Program-made: the position numbers and the translations under genes
Assembly (NCBI GenBank): GCA_008711135.1
Contig: VUAW01000001.1
Coordinates: 310,001-374,000, forward strand
Source: Rhodobacteraceae bacterium LNNU 3342
GTDB taxonomy: Bacteria > Pseudomonadota > Alphaproteobacteria > Rhodobacterales > Rhodobacteraceae
Direction: 5' to 3'
DNA: 64,000 nt
Notes under the pieces: model-generated
What the model was told of the DNA's origin: nothing
Databases searched by the model: none
The model's input: only the letters and a program-made list of their open reading frames with translations
Shown: positions 16,839-26,306 of the stretch, piece after piece
Layout: every line of letters starts with the position of its first letter
Position numbering within the stretch: position 1 is the stretch's first letter

Positions 16839-17615
16839 CTAATGGCCGAGGATCTGGCTCAGAAACAGGCGGGTGCGTTCGGACCGGGGGCGGGCAAAAA
16901 ACTCCTCGGGGGCGTTCTGTTCGACGATCTGGCCCTGATCCATGAAAATCACGCGGTTGGCGACCTGCCGGGCAAAGCCCATTTCATGGGTCACGCAGAT
17001 CATCGTCATCCCGTCCCGGGCCAATTCGATCATCGTGTCCAGCACCTCCTTGATCATCTCGGGGTCGAGGGCAGAAGTAGGTTCATCAAAAAGCATGATG
17101 CGCGGCCGCATGCACAGGGCGCGCGCAATCGCGACCCGCTGCTGCTGCCCGCCTGAAAGCTGCCCGGGATACTTGTTGGCCTGTTCGGGAATTCGCACCT
17201 TTTCAAGGAAGTGCATAGCGATCTCCTCGGCCTCGCGCCGAGGAACCTTGCGGACCCAGATCGGCGCAAGGGTGCAGTTTTCCAAAATCGTCAGGTGCGG
17301 GAACAGGTTGAAGTGCTGGAAGACCATGCCAACCTCTGACCGGACCTTGTCGATGTTCTTGAGGTCGCTGGTCAGTTCCGTGCCATCCACGATGATCTGC
17401 CCGGACTGGTGTTCCTCCAGCCGGTTGATGCAGCGAATCAGCGTCGATTTCCCTGATCCGGACGGGCCGCAGATCACGATGCGCTCGCCCCGGTGGACGG
17501 TCATGTCGATGTCCCGCAGGACGTGGAAGCTGCCGTACCACTTGTTCATCGCGCGGATCTGGATTGCAACCGGGTTGGCGTCATCCACGACGGCGCTGGT
17601 CTGGACGTTGTTCAT
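16839..17615 (-). CDS. bztD: Amino-acid ABC transporter ATPase (BztD type)
   Basis: ATP-hydrolysing subunit of a polar amino-acid importer, 258 residues. It has Walker [10 protein letters not shown] (50-58), the signature LSGGQQQR, Walker [15 protein letters not shown] and the switch histidine in CVTHEMGF. It lies 9 bases after bztC. By family, Bzt imports glutamate, glutamine, aspartate and asparagine in Rhodobacter. Confidence 0.94.
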   Translation of the reverse strand: MNNVQTSAVVDDANPVAIQIRAMNKWYGSFHVLRDIDMTVHRGERIVICGPSGSGKSTLIRCINRLEEHQSGQIIVDGTELTSDLKNIDKVRSEVGMVFQHFNLFPHLTILENCTLAPIWVRKVPRREAEEIAMHFLEKVRIPEQANKYPGQLSGGQQQRVAIARALCMRPRIMLFDEPTSALDPEMIKEVLDTMIELARDGMTMICVTHEMGFARQVANRVIFMDQGQIVEQNAPEEFFARPRSERTRLFLSQILGH

Positions 17616-17624
17616 AAGGGCTCC

Positions 17625-18923
17625 TTAGTGATGATCGGTCTTCAGCCGCCGCTCCAGGTGCTGGGAATAGCGCGACATGCCAAAGCAGAAGATGAAGAAC
17701 AACAGGCCGATGAAGATGAACAGCTCCCAGTAGATGCCGTTCCAGTTCGTGTCGGCGCGGATCGAATTCGACAGGCCGATCGGGTCCAGAAGCCCGATGA
17801 ACACCACCAGCGTCGTATCCTTGAACAGGCCGATGAAGGTGTTCACGATGCCCGGGATCGACACCTTCAGCGCCTGCGGCATGATGACCAGCCGCTGCGC
17901 CTTCCAGTAGTCGAGGCCCAGCGCATCGGCGGCCTCGTACTGCCCGCGCGGCAGGGCGGCAAGGCCGCCGCGGATCACCTCGGCCATGTAGGCGGCGGCG
18001 AACAGCGTCACCATGATGATGACCCGCAGGATGATGTCGAAGTTGGTCCCGGGGGGCAGGAAGTAGTTCAGCAGCAGCGAGGCCGTGAACAGCAGCGTGA
18101 TCAGCGGGACGCCCCGGATGAACTCGATGAACCCGACGGACAGCGTCTTGATCAGGAACATGTCCGACCGGCGCCCCAATGCCAGCACGATCCCCAGCGG
18201 CAGCGACAGGGCGATGCCCGTCACCCCGATGATGATCGACAGCATGAAGCCGCCGAACTGGTCTGACCGCACCGGGCGCAGCCCCAGCGGAACGATCGAC
18301 TGCAACAGCCCCGCCAGCGGCCCTGCCACCACCGCCCACCACAGCAGCGGCACCAATACCGCCACGATGCCCGACAGGATCGCCCCCGCGGGCCGCATGA
18401 CGCGCCATGCCAGATAGCCGGCGGGGAAGCCCAGCAACACCGACACCGGGAACCAGACCGAGCCCCCCCAAAGCAACCAGTAGGCAACCGCGGGATAGAC
18501 GGCCGAAAACCACAGCACCCGGCGCGGCACCCGTGGGAACAAGAGCGGCGCAAGCGCCACCACCATCAGCAGCAACGCAAGGTTCGGCCGCCAGTACAGG
18601 TTGGCGGGGTAGAACCCGTAAAGCAGTTGCTGCCCCCGGTCCCGGATGACCGCGAAACAGGCCCCTGTGGCACCATCAAGGATCTGCCTGCATTCAGCGA
18701 GGCTTCCGGCGTTCCAGACCGAGTTGAGCAGCCACGGCCCGATATGCGCCAGCAACCAGACGATGACATAGACCGCCCCCAAGGTCAGCAGCACGTTTAG
18801 CCAGCCTGAAAACAGGTTCTCGCGCACCCATCGCACCGCGCCGATTTCAGTCACCGGGGGCGGTTCGGGCGGCAACATCGTGTCGCGGACAAAGGCGACG
18901 GTTTCGGCATGGGTGTCGCTCAT
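17625..18923 (-). CDS. bztC: Amino-acid ABC transporter permease (BztC type)
   Basis: Inner-membrane permease of 432 residues. The C-terminal half is a standard HisMQ-type permease with the coupling motif EAADALGLDYWKAQRLVIMP. The N-terminal half has additional membrane segments and a periplasmic insert with cysteines (SLAECRQILDGATGACF), an enlargement typical of BztC/AapM. It begins 1 base after the bztB stop. Confidence 0.94.
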   Translation of the reverse strand: MSDTHAETVAFVRDTMLPPEPPPVTEIGAVRWVRENLFSGWLNVLLTLGAVYVIVWLLAHIGPWLLNSVWNAGSLAECRQILDGATGACFAVIRDRGQQLLYGFYPANLYWRPNLALLLMVVALAPLLFPRVPRRVLWFSAVYPAVAYWLLWGGSVWFPVSVLLGFPAGYLAWRVMRPAGAILSGIVAVLVPLLWWAVVAGPLAGLLQSIVPLGLRPVRSDQFGGFMLSIIIGVTGIALSLPLGIVLALGRRSDMFLIKTLSVGFIEFIRGVPLITLLFTASLLLNYFLPPGTNFDIILRVIIMVTLFAAAYMAEVIRGGLAALPRGQYEAADALGLDYWKAQRLVIMPQALKVSIPGIVNTFIGLFKDTTLVVFIGLLDPIGLSNSIRADTNWNGIYWELFIFIGLLFFIFCFGMSRYSQHLERRLKTDHH

Positions 18924-18924
18924 C

Positions 18925-20175
18925 TCACCGCTCCTTCAGCCCGACCCGGCGGTTGTAAAGGTTCATCGCTAAGGAAATCAGCAGGCTGATCACCAGGTAG
19001 ATCAGCATCATCAGCAGCATTGCCTCCAGCTCGCGCCCCGTCTGGTTCAGCGTGATTCCCCCAAGCGTGGACCGCAGGTCCATGTACCCCACCGCCAGCG
19101 CGAGCGAGGTGTTCTTGGTGATGTTGAGATACTGGGAAATCAGCGGCGGGATGATGATCCGCTTGGCCTGTGGAAGGATGACAAGGTTCATGGTCGTGCC
19201 GGGGCGCAGGCCCAGGGCAAAGGCGGCCTCGGTCTGGCCGCGCGATACAGCCATGATCCCGGCCCGCACGTTTTCCGCGATGAAGGCGCCGGTATAGATC
19301 GACAGCGCCAGCCACATCGCGATCAACGAGTTCCGCAGGTGAATGCCGCCTGAAAAGTTGAACCCGGCAAGCTCCGGATAGTTCAGATGGAACCCCAGCG
19401 CCCAAAGCAGCAGCGCCGGCGGCAGGACCACCGCCAGCAGCCCCTTCCACCATGTCACGGGCCGCACGCCGGTGGCGTTCTGCACGGCCTCTGCATGGCG
19501 CAGCAGGCGGCGGCGGATCAGGATGCCGGCGATCAGCACCGCAGCCAGCGCAAGCAGATCGATGCTGACCAGGAACAGGCCCAAGTCCAGGTCGCCCAAA
19601 CTGCGGGCGAACATCGGCTCTGGCACATAGACGCCCCGGTTGGTGATCGCCACCATGCCCAGGATCATCTCTGCCGTCGGATTGTCGCCCCGAAAGGCGG
19701 CAGGCGCAGGCATGCTTTCCGTCATGATCGCCCCGAACACGAGTATCCAGAGCAGCGTCGGAATGTTGCGGAAGGTTTCGACATAGACGGTCATCAGCCG
19801 CGCGACCAGCCAGTTGCCCGACAGCCGCAGCACCCCGGCGATCACCCCGATCACCGTGGCTAGGGCGCAGGACATCACCGCCAGCAGCAGCGTGTTCAAC
19901 AGCCCCACCAGCAGCGCCCGCCCGTGGGTGCTGTTGCTGTCATAGGCTACCAGCCGCTGGTTGATGTCATAGCCGGCGCGCTGGCCCAGGAAGCTGAAGT
20001 TGAAATCCTTGCCCAGCGTCCTGAGGTTCTGGATCGCGTTATCGATCAGCCAGGCCGCACCCGCCATGAACAGGAACAACACGACGACCTGGATCGTCAG
20101 CGACCTGTAGCGCGTATCGTAAATAAGCATGCTTGGCCGAAAGACGGGCTTCGGCGCATCGGGGATCGTGGTCAT
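18925..20175 (-). CDS. bztB: Amino-acid ABC transporter permease (BztB type)
   Basis: Partner permease of 416 residues from the ATG at 20175 (MTTIPDAPKPVFRPS), which follows GGGAG. It has the coupling loop EAAFALGLRPGTTMNLVILP and a large periplasmic insert after the first segment (FLGQRAGYDINQ onward), as in BztB/AapQ. A weak hairpin lies between it and bztA. Confidence 0.94.
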   Translation of the reverse strand: MTTIPDAPKPVFRPSMLIYDTRYRSLTIQVVVLFLFMAGAAWLIDNAIQNLRTLGKDFNFSFLGQRAGYDINQRLVAYDSNSTHGRALLVGLLNTLLLAVMSCALATVIGVIAGVLRLSGNWLVARLMTVYVETFRNIPTLLWILVFGAIMTESMPAPAAFRGDNPTAEMILGMVAITNRGVYVPEPMFARSLGDLDLGLFLVSIDLLALAAVLIAGILIRRRLLRHAEAVQNATGVRPVTWWKGLLAVVLPPALLLWALGFHLNYPELAGFNFSGGIHLRNSLIAMWLALSIYTGAFIAENVRAGIMAVSRGQTEAAFALGLRPGTTMNLVILPQAKRIIIPPLISQYLNITKNTSLALAVGYMDLRSTLGGITLNQTGRELEAMLLMMLIYLVISLLISLAMNLYNRRVGLKER

Positions 20176-20252
20176 CCGTAACTCCCTGCGTTCCCAAGTT
20201 GTCATTATATTCCGGGTAAGGCCCGGCCCGCTTGGGAAAGTCCGTTACTGGA

Positions 20253-20278
20253 AAGGGCGCGCGGTGCGGCGCGCCCTT
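20253..20278 (-). terminator. Attenuator-type hairpin between bztA and bztB
   Basis: AAGGGCGCGC and GCGCGCCCTT form a 10-bp stem with a 6-base loop just after the bztA stop on the minus strand, followed only by TTC. It would let some transcripts end after bztA, giving more binding protein than permease, or stabilise the bztA message 3' end. Confidence 0.6.
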
Positions 20279-20284
20279 CTAGGC

Positions 20285-21301
20285 TTAGCGGAACGGCATC
20301 GCGTAAAGCAGCCCGCCCTGCGTCCACTGCGCGTTCAGCCCCCGCGCAAGTCCGATCGGGGTGGATTCGCCGATGGTGGAGGAAAAGATCTCGCCATAGT
20401 TGCCCCCGGCTGAAATCGCGCGACGGGCCCAGTCATTTTCAAGCCGGAACATCTGGCCCAGCCCGCCTTCGACGCCCAGCAGGCGGTTGATTTCCGGGTT
20501 GTCGGTGCCGCGGGCAAGCTCGTCGATGTTCTGCGAGGTGATGCCGTACTCTTCGGCCGCGATCAGGGCGTAAAGCGTCCACTTCACGATGTCGGCCCAT
20601 TCGTCATCGCCATGACGAACCAGCGGACCCAGCGGCTCCTTGGAAATGATCTCGGGCAGCAGGATGTGATTTTCCGGGTCCGCAAATGTCGCGCGGGTCG
20701 ATGCCAGCCCTGAGGCGTCGGTCGTATAGACGTCGCAGGCCCCCGCCAGATACTGCTGCTGCGCCTCGGCGTTCGTCTCGATCGGGACGGGTTCATAGCT
20801 CATGTTGTTGGCGCGGAAATAGTCGGCCAGGTTCAATTCGGTGGTGGTGCCGGTCTGGATGCAGATCGTCGCCCCATCCAATTCGCGGGCCGAAGATACG
20901 CCCAACTCACGACTGACCATGAAGCCCTGACCATCATAATAATTGATGCCGGCAAAGGTGAACTTCAGGTCCACGTCGCGCGAAAAGGTCCAGGTGGTAT
21001 TGCGTGCCAGAAGATCGATCTCACCTGAACTCAGGGCGGTGAAACGCGTCTGCCCGGTGGTGGGCACAAAGGTCACGGCCATCGGATCGCCCAGAACCGC
21101 CGCCGCCACTGCCCGGCAGACCGCCACGTCAAAACCTTGCCAGACCCCGTTGGCATCGGGCGCCGAAAACCCCGCAAGCCCCGTGGAAATGCCGCAGCTC
21201 AAATTCCCGCGCGCCCTCACGTCATCTAGGGTCGCGGCCTGGACCACCCCCGCTGCCAGGCCTGCGGCCGTCAAGGCGCCAAAGAATGTAAATGTCTTCA
21301 T
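20285..21301 (-). CDS. bztA: Periplasmic amino-acid-binding protein (BztA type)
   Basis: Solute-binding protein of the Bzt importer, 338 residues. It starts MKTFTFFGALTAAGLAAG with a signal peptide ending VVQAA. Family features are LSCGISTGLAGFSAPDANG, GFDVAVCRAVAAAVLGD and the ligand-region motif LDLLARNTTWTFSRD (residue L read as I in the translation). The ATG at 21301 follows GAAGAGG. It heads the operon, and a possible promoter lies about 100-130 bases upstream. Confidence 0.95.
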   Translation of the reverse strand: MKTFTFFGALTAAGLAAGVVQAATLDDVRARGNLSCGISTGLAGFSAPDANGVWQGFDVAVCRAVAAAVLGDPMAVTFVPTTGQTRFTALSSGEIDLLARNTTWTFSRDVDLKFTFAGINYYDGQGFMVSRELGVSSARELDGATICIQTGTTTELNLADYFRANNMSYEPVPIETNAEAQQQYLAGACDVYTTDASGLASTRATFADPENHILLPEIISKEPLGPLVRHGDDEWADIVKWTLYALIAAEEYGITSQNIDELARGTDNPEINRLLGVEGGLGQMFRLENDWARRAISAGGNYGEIFSSTIGESTPIGLARGLNAQWTQGGLLYAMPFR

Positions 21302-21398
21302 GCTTACCTCTTCCTGATCTTCCGCCTTTCGCTGCGGCGGATTATGCGCCGACGAATGCGGCGATGGCCCCGCAGGCAAATGCCCCACGGGCCACCCA

Positions 21399-21428
21399 AG
21401 CATGGGCGAGAACAGAAGAATACGTCAA
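21399..21428 (-). promoter_or_regulatory. Possible promoter of the bzt operon
   Basis: On the minus strand TTGACG (21423-21428) is followed after 18 bases by CATGCT (21399-21404), a weak fit to a sigma-70 promoter. It lies about 100 bases upstream of bztA in a 213-base gap (21302-21514) in which I see nothing else. Assigned by eye only. Confidence 0.3.
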
Positions 21429-21514
21429 GGAGCGCGTCGCTTTCGAAAGCACTCTGGCCCAAAGCCGGGGCGGATGCCTAACCGGCGGGCAGTGCCGCTT
21501 TCTCAGACAGCCGA

Positions 21515-22222
21515 TCAGGCCCGCAGCAGCGCAAGGAACCGAAGCGCCTGAAGAAAATCCTGCCGCTTGAGTTCCGCCGCTTCGGCGGCTTCCTCATCCC
21601 GGCCCCAGAGTTCCTCTTGGTAATCCTCGTCCACACGCGACAGCGACCAGAGCGCCTCGCCCTCGGCCCAACCCTCCATGGCGGCCAGCCCGATCACAAG
21701 CGAACCCGAGATCGCCACGAGGTCGTGCAGCGCGGCAAGCTCGAACTCCGACAGGACAAAGACGCGCTTACGCAGCAAGGCGATGCTTTCGGCTGGCTGG
21801 GGAACATGCACGATGCCCCGTGCCTGATGCAGCGCCACGCCCTGCCCGTGCATCCACTTCAGCAGCGGGTCCCAGGCATCGGCCTGCCGGGCGACCAGTG
21901 GCGCCGGGCCCGTAGCGCGGTAGCAGACAAGATCGGTTTCGCCGTAAGAGGCAAGCATTGCGGCAACTTCGTCGAACTGCGGGCGCACCTTGTCGATGGC
22001 GGAATTGGCAGACCGCGTCAGCGGCATGTTCCGGGGGTCGATCTCCCCCTCTTGCGCCTGCCATTCCTCGGCAATGGCTTCGGCAAGCGCCAGCGTCGGC
22101 ACCACCAGCGGCGCCTTGGCGGGCGTGCGCACGGGGCGGCCGTCAAGCAGCACAGAATAACCGCCATCGGCGGCGGTGGGCACGGCTTCCTTCCAGAACC
22201 GCTTGGCTTTCCAGACGCTCAT
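21515..22222 (-). CDS. ATP12-family F1 assembly chaperone
   Basis: The 235-residue protein begins MSVWKAKRFWKEA and contains LDGRPVRTPAKAPLVVPT, EEWQAQEGEIDPRNMPLTR and ETDLVCYRA, the ATP12 signature. In mitochondria ATP12 protects the F1 alpha subunit before assembly; the alphaproteobacterial relatives are presumed to do likewise. Its start overlaps the HAD gene by 4 bases. Confidence 0.92.
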   Translation of the reverse strand: MSVWKAKRFWKEAVPTAADGGYSVLLDGRPVRTPAKAPLVVPTLALAEAIAEEWQAQEGEIDPRNMPLTRSANSAIDKVRPQFDEVAAMLASYGETDLVCYRATGPAPLVARQADAWDPLLKWMHGQGVALHQARGIVHVPQPAESIALLRKRVFVLSEFELAALHDLVAISGSLVIGLAAMEGWAEGEALWSLSRVDEDYQEELWGRDEEAAEAAELKRQDFLQALRFLALLRA

Positions 22223-22890
22223 GTTCCCTCCGCAAGCTCCATCATGGCGGCCGGCATGTCCTCGAACCGGTCGACCAGGATGTCGGCACCGGCTTGGTGA
22301 AGCCGGTCCTTCCCGTGATACCCCCAGGTTACGCCGATGGTCCGGAACCCGGCGGCGCGCCCCATCTCAATGTCAAAGCTGGTGTCGCCGACCATGATCC
22401 CCTGCCCTGCCGCCGCCCCGGTTTCGCGCAGGCAGGCCATCAGCATCGACGGGTGCGGCTTGGACGGATGGTCGTCCGCCACCTGCCGCGTCACGAAGAA
22501 CCGGTCCAGCGCATGGGCCTCCAGCAGATGCACAAGACCGCGCCGCGACTTGCCCGTGGCAACGCCCAGCAGCGTCTGTTCGTGCCCGTGCAACTGCCCC
22601 AGCACATCCAGCGCGCCGGGATACAGCGGCGGCGTCGCCCCACCCACCCGTCGGTTCATGAAGCAGGCCCTGTAGCCGTCGACGATGGTAGTCACCTCAT
22701 CCTCGGGCAGATGGGGGGCCAGCGCCCGGACGGCGACCGGCAATGACAGGCCGACGATGGACAGGATCGCCTCGCGCACCGGGGCCACATGACCGGTCGC
22801 CTCAAAGGCGGTCGTCATGGCGCCGACGATTTCGTTCTGGCTGTCAACCAGCGTGCCATCCACGTCGAATATGATCAGGCGAAGGTCCAT
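22219..22890 (-). CDS. HAD-family phosphatase (phosphoglycolate-phosphatase-like)
   Basis: The 223-residue protein has HAD motif I DVDGTLVDS (9-17), motif II in LLGVATGKSRRG, and motif III/IV around DHPSKPHPSMLM and MVGDTSFDIEMGRAAG. The helical cap between motifs I and II marks subclass I, like Gph and beta-phosphoglucomutase. The substrate cannot be fixed from sequence. It shares one base with the rluC-like gene and 4 bases with ATP12. Confidence 0.9.
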   Translation of the reverse strand: MDLRLIIFDVDGTLVDSQNEIVGAMTTAFEATGHVAPVREAILSIVGLSLPVAVRALAPHLPEDEVTTIVDGYRACFMNRRVGGATPPLYPGALDVLGQLHGHEQTLLGVATGKSRRGLVHLLEAHALDRFFVTRQVADDHPSKPHPSMLMACLRETGAAAGQGIMVGDTSFDIEMGRAAGFRTIGVTWGYHGKDRLHQAGADILVDRFEDMPAAMMELAEGT

Positions 22891-23933
22891 CAGGCATCCT
22901 CGGCAAAAGGATCGGCAGGCACGTCGTTTGCGTGCCAGTCAAAGGTTTTCCAAGTCCGGGCCATATGTTCAGGCAGTGGCGCCGTGATGGTCAGGATAGC
23001 GCCGCTGACCGGGTGGCGGAAGCTGATCGACCGCGCGTGCAGATGCAGCTTGCGGCTGATGTCCCCGCCCAACTGGGCACCCCAGCCGTCGCCAAGATTC
23101 TCCTGCCCCGACCCGCCATATTTGCCGTCGCCCACGATCGGATGCCCGATTTCGGCCATATGCGCCCGCAGCTGATGGGTCCGCCCGGTGATCGGCACCA
23201 GCGCCACCCATGACGTCCGCTGGCCAAGCGCGCTCAGCACCGCATAGTCGGTAGTGGCACGTTTTGCGCCTTCGACGTTTGGAACTTCGGCGGGATGGAC
23301 GCAGCGCATCTTCTCGCCTTCGCCCTTGCCGCCGCCGGGCGCCTTCACCAGACCAAAGCGGATCGTGCCCATCTTGGGGTTCGGCACACCTGCCACCGCG
23401 GCCCAGTAGATCTTGCGCGTATTGCGATGGCGGAAGGCTTCGGACAGCAACCGCGCTGCCTTGGTGGTGCGCGCCAGCAGCAACACGCCGGATGTATCCT
23501 TGTCCAGCCGGTGAACCAGCGCCGGCCGTTCGGCCATGCCGAATTTCAACGCCTCTGCCAGCGCATCCACATGGCGGTTGCCCAGCCCGCTGCCGCCCTG
23601 CGACGGCAGCCCCGGCGGCTTGTTCAGCGCGATGATGTGATCATCGCGATAAAGAACCGCGGCCTGGATCATCTTGGCGTCGGCCTCGGCCACGCTTTCG
23701 CGCGCTGTCGGCGCAGGGCCCTCGCCTTTCGGCAGCGGCGGCAGGCGCACGACCATGCCAGGCGCCAGCCGGCTGGAGGCCTTCACCCGCCCGCCGTCCA
23801 CCCGGATCTGCCCGGTGCGGCACATCTTTTCCACTGCACCCTGCGTGACCTGCGGAAAGCGGCGCTTCAGCCAGCGGTCCAGCCGCTGCTCGCCCTCATC
23901 CGCGGACACGGTCAGAATCTTCACGCCGCTCAT
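22890..23933 (-). CDS. rluC: RluA-family 23S rRNA pseudouridine synthase
   Basis: The 347-residue protein has an N-terminal S4 RNA-binding domain (RLDRWLKRRFPQV, about 17-29) and the RluA catalytic motif LVHRLDKDTSGVLLLA with the active Asp. RTHQLRAHMAEIGHPIVGDGKYG is the conserved end of the fold (positions about 252-274). RluC modifies U955, U2504 and U2580 in E. coli; RluC is the best fit but RluD-like activity cannot be excluded. It overlaps crcB by 4 bases. Confidence 0.88.
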   Translation of the reverse strand: MSGVKILTVSADEGEQRLDRWLKRRFPQVTQGAVEKMCRTGQIRVDGGRVKASSRLAPGMVVRLPPLPKGEGPAPTARESVAEADAKMIQAAVLYRDDHIIALNKPPGLPSQGGSGLGNRHVDALAEALKFGMAERPALVHRLDKDTSGVLLLARTTKAARLLSEAFRHRNTRKIYWAAVAGVPNPKMGTIRFGLVKAPGGGKGEGEKMRCVHPAEVPNVEGAKRATTDYAVLSALGQRTSWVALVPITGRTHQLRAHMAEIGHPIVGDGKYGGSGQENLGDGWGAQLGGDISRKLHLHARSISFRHPVSGAILTITAPLPEHMARTWKTFDWHANDVPADPFAEDA

Positions 23934-24295
23934 CCCAGCACTCCACGCATTGCGGCCACACCTGCACCCAGCGCGGCAATCGACAACCCGACCGAAACCA
24001 GCACGTAAACCGCGGCCAGCCCGGGGGCTCCTTTTTCATATAGGTTCAACGCATCCAGCGAGAAAGCCGAGAAGGTCGTGAAACCGCCCAGCACCCCCGT
24101 CATCAGCAAGGGCCGCAAGGCGTCCCGCTGCGCCAGAACCACGAACAACCCGCCCATCAGGAACGAGCCCAGGATGTTGACGCAGGCTGTGCCCCAAGGT
24201 CCGGCGCCCATCCGCAGGGCCCCGTGAACCACCAGAAAGCGCAGGCCAGAGCCGACCGCGCCGCCAAGCGCCACCTGAAAAACCGTCAATATCAT
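23930..24295 (-). CDS. crcB: Fluoride exporter CrcB/Fluc
   Basis: Small dual-topology fluoride channel of 121 residues with four hydrophobic helices. It has GGAVGSGLRFLV near the start, then NILGSFLMGG and GGFTTFSAFSLD, the conserved Fluc elements. The ATG at 24295 is preferred to a TTG at 24316. It lies inside an operon with rarA and rluC, and no fluoride riboswitch is visible in the 31-base gap. Confidence 0.93.
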   Translation of the reverse strand: MILTVFQVALGGAVGSGLRFLVVHGALRMGAGPWGTACVNILGSFLMGGLFVVLAQRDALRPLLMTGVLGGFTTFSAFSLDALNLYEKGAPGLAAVYVLVSVGLSIAALGAGVAAMRGVLG

Positions 24296-24326
24296 GGGCA
24301 CCCTGTCTGCCAGCAAGGGACCAGAG

Positions 24327-25646
24327 TCAACCTTTGTGGCGCTGCTCGCGCAGCTTTGCGAAATACTCGATCCGTTTCTTCAACTCGCGCTCGAACCCGC
24401 GCTCGGGCGGGTTGTACAGCACGGGGCGCTTCATGCCTTCGGGGAAATAGTTCTGCCCGGAAAACCCGTCCTCGGCATCATGGTCATAGGCATAGCCCGC
24501 GCCATAGCCCTGGTCCTTCATCAGCCGTGTCGGGGCGTTGCGGATATGCTTGGGCGGCGGCTCCGATCCCGACTGCCGCGCCAGCGCCCGCGCCGCCTTG
24601 TAGGCCACATAACCGCCGTTCGACTTGGGCGCGAGCGCGAGATAGATCACCGCCTGCCCCAGCGCCAGTTCCCCTTCCGGGCTGCCCAGCCGCTCGTAGG
24701 TCTCCCACGCATGCAGGCAAATCGTCTGCGCCTGCGGATCGGCAAGGCCGATATCCTCCACCGCCATCCGGATGATCCGACGGGCGAGGTAACGCGGGTC
24801 CTCTCCCCCTTCCAGCATCCGGGCGAACCAGTACAACGCGGCATCCGGGTCGGAGCCCCGCACCGATTTGTGCAGGGCCGAGATGAGGTTGTAATGCTCA
24901 TCTCCCGACTTGTCGTATTTCGCCGCCCGCCGCATCAGCCGCGCTGAAAGCGCCGCCGTATCCAGCGTGCCATCGACCTTCCAGGCCATCACCTGCTCGA
25001 TGAGGTTCAGGAGCGCGCGTCCGTCCCCATCCGCCATCTCCAGCAGCGCCTCGCGCGCGGGACCCTTCAGCGGCAGCGGCCGGTGCAGTTCCTTTTCCGC
25101 CCGCTGGGCGAGCCGTTCAAGATCGGCGAGCGTCAGCCGCTCCAGCACGATGACCTGCGCCCGAGACAGAAGCGCGGCGTTCAGCTCGAACGACGGGTTT
25201 TCTGTTGTCGCGCCCACCAGAAGGATTGTCCCATCCTCCATATGCGGAAGGAATCCATCCTGCTGGGCCTTGTTGAAGCGGTGGATTTCGTCGACGAACA
25301 ACAGCGTGCCCTGCCCGTTCCGGTGACGCAGACGCGCGGCCTCGAATACCTTGCGCAGTTCAGGCACCCCGGTGAAGATCGCGCTGATCTGAACAAAAGC
25401 CAGCCGCGTTTCATCCGCAAGCAGCCGGGCGATCGTGGTCTTGCCCACGCCCGGAGGACCCCACAGGATCAGGGACGACAGGCTCCCAGCGGCAACCATC
25501 GCCCCCAACGGCCCTTCGGGCGCAAGGATACGCTCCTGCCCGATGACCTCTGACAGGCGGCGGGGGCGCAAACGGTCAGCCAGCGGGCGCGGGGCCGCGC
25601 CGCCGGGTTCGGGTTCGTCATCCAGCCTGTCAAAAAGATCCGCCAT
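24327..25646 (-). CDS. rarA: Replication-associated recombination protein A (RarA/MgsA)
   Basis: AAA+ ATPase of the clamp-loader type acting at stalled replication forks. It has 439 residues from the ATG at 25646 (MADLFDRLDDEPEP). PLADRLRPRRLSEVIGQ leads to Walker A GPPGVGKTT (63-71), Walker B LLFVDEIHRFNKAQQD and sensor GATTENPSFELN. It is first in a run of tightly packed genes after the rplQ terminator. Confidence 0.95.
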   Translation of the reverse strand: MADLFDRLDDEPEPGGAAPRPLADRLRPRRLSEVIGQERILAPEGPLGAMVAAGSLSSLILWGPPGVGKTTIARLLADETRLAFVQISAIFTGVPELRKVFEAARLRHRNGQGTLLFVDEIHRFNKAQQDGFLPHMEDGTILLVGATTENPSFELNAALLSRAQVIVLERLTLADLERLAQRAEKELHRPLPLKGPAREALLEMADGDGRALLNLIEQVMAWKVDGTLDTAALSARLMRRAAKYDKSGDEHYNLISALHKSVRGSDPDAALYWFARMLEGGEDPRYLARRIIRMAVEDIGLADPQAQTICLHAWETYERLGSPEGELALGQAVIYLALAPKSNGGYVAYKAARALARQSGSEPPPKHIRNAPTRLMKDQGYGAGYAYDHDAEDGFSGQNYFPEGMKRPVLYNPPERGFERELKKRIEYFAKLREQRHKG

Positions 25647-25689
25647 ATCCACAGAATATGCTGCAAGACGCTCCACCGGAAGATGGCGC

Positions 25690-25724
25690 CGCAAAAGAAA
25701 AAGCCCGCCTGAACGGCGGGCTTT
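25690..25724 (-). terminator. Intrinsic terminator after rplQ
   Basis: AAAGCCCGCC and GGCGGGCTTT form a 10-bp stem around a 5-base loop, followed on the minus strand by TTTTTCTTTTG. It is the strongest terminator in the window and closes the ribosomal super-cluster. Confidence 0.92.
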
Positions 25725-25745
25725 GCATCGGCCTTGACGGGCCAA

Positions 25746-26165
25746 TCAGGCTTCGACGGCCTCTTCCTCGACCAGGCGCGCCTTGTCGGCAGCACCCTTG
25801 GCGTTCGGGTCGCGCTCGACGAACTCGATGATCGCCATCGGCGCCATGTCGCCATAGCGGAAGCCGGCCTTCAGGACGCGGACGTAACCACCCTGACGGT
25901 CCTTGAAGCGGGGGCCGAGAACGTCGAACAGCTTGACGACATAGGCGTCCTGCTTGAGCTGCGCCGCAGCCTGACGGCGGGCGTGCAGGTCGCCACGCTT
26001 GGCAAGCGTGATCAGTTTCTCGATGATCGGACGCAGTTCCTTCGCTTTCGGAAGGGTCGTCTTGATCTGTTCATGTTCGATAAGCGAACCGGCCATGTTG
26101 GCGAACAGCGCCTTGCGGTGTTCATGGGTACGGTTCAGGCGGCGGTATCCGCGAGCGTGACGCAT
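25746..26165 (-). CDS. rplQ: 50S ribosomal protein L17
   Basis: The 139-residue protein starts [20 protein letters not shown] and has [19 protein letters not shown], typical of L17 at the peptide exit region. It is the last gene of the alpha operon, 141 bases after rpoA, and ends with an acidic tail. Confidence 0.98.
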   Translation of the reverse strand: MRHARGYRRLNRTHEHRKALFANMAGSLIEHEQIKTTLPKAKELRPIIEKLITLAKRGDLHARRQAAAQLKQDAYVVKLFDVLGPRFKDRQGGYVRVLKAGFRYGDMAPMAIIEFVERDPNAKGAADKARLVEEEAVEA

Positions 26166-26269
26166 GTGATTTCTCCTGGATCGTCTCTGCTTTGTCCGGC
26201 AGCGCCTGGTCCTGGCGCCACTCTCCTTGGGGCATCATGCCCAGTTGTTCCCCGGCAGTCCGGGCATTT

Positions 26270-26294
26270 GGGGGCCGTTTAGGACACGGCCCCC
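26270..26294 (-). repeat. Hairpin between rpoA and rplQ
   Basis: GGGGGCCGT and ACGGCCCCC form a perfect 9-bp stem with a 7-base loop, 12 bases after the rpoA stop. There is no T-run, so message stabilisation or partial attenuation is more likely than full termination. Confidence 0.55.
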
Positions 26295-26306
26295 GAAGCT
26301 GTCAAC

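Noticed and set aside
24296-24326. Fluoride riboswitch before crcB
   Set aside because: The gap to rarA is only 31 bases and shows no riboswitch elements.
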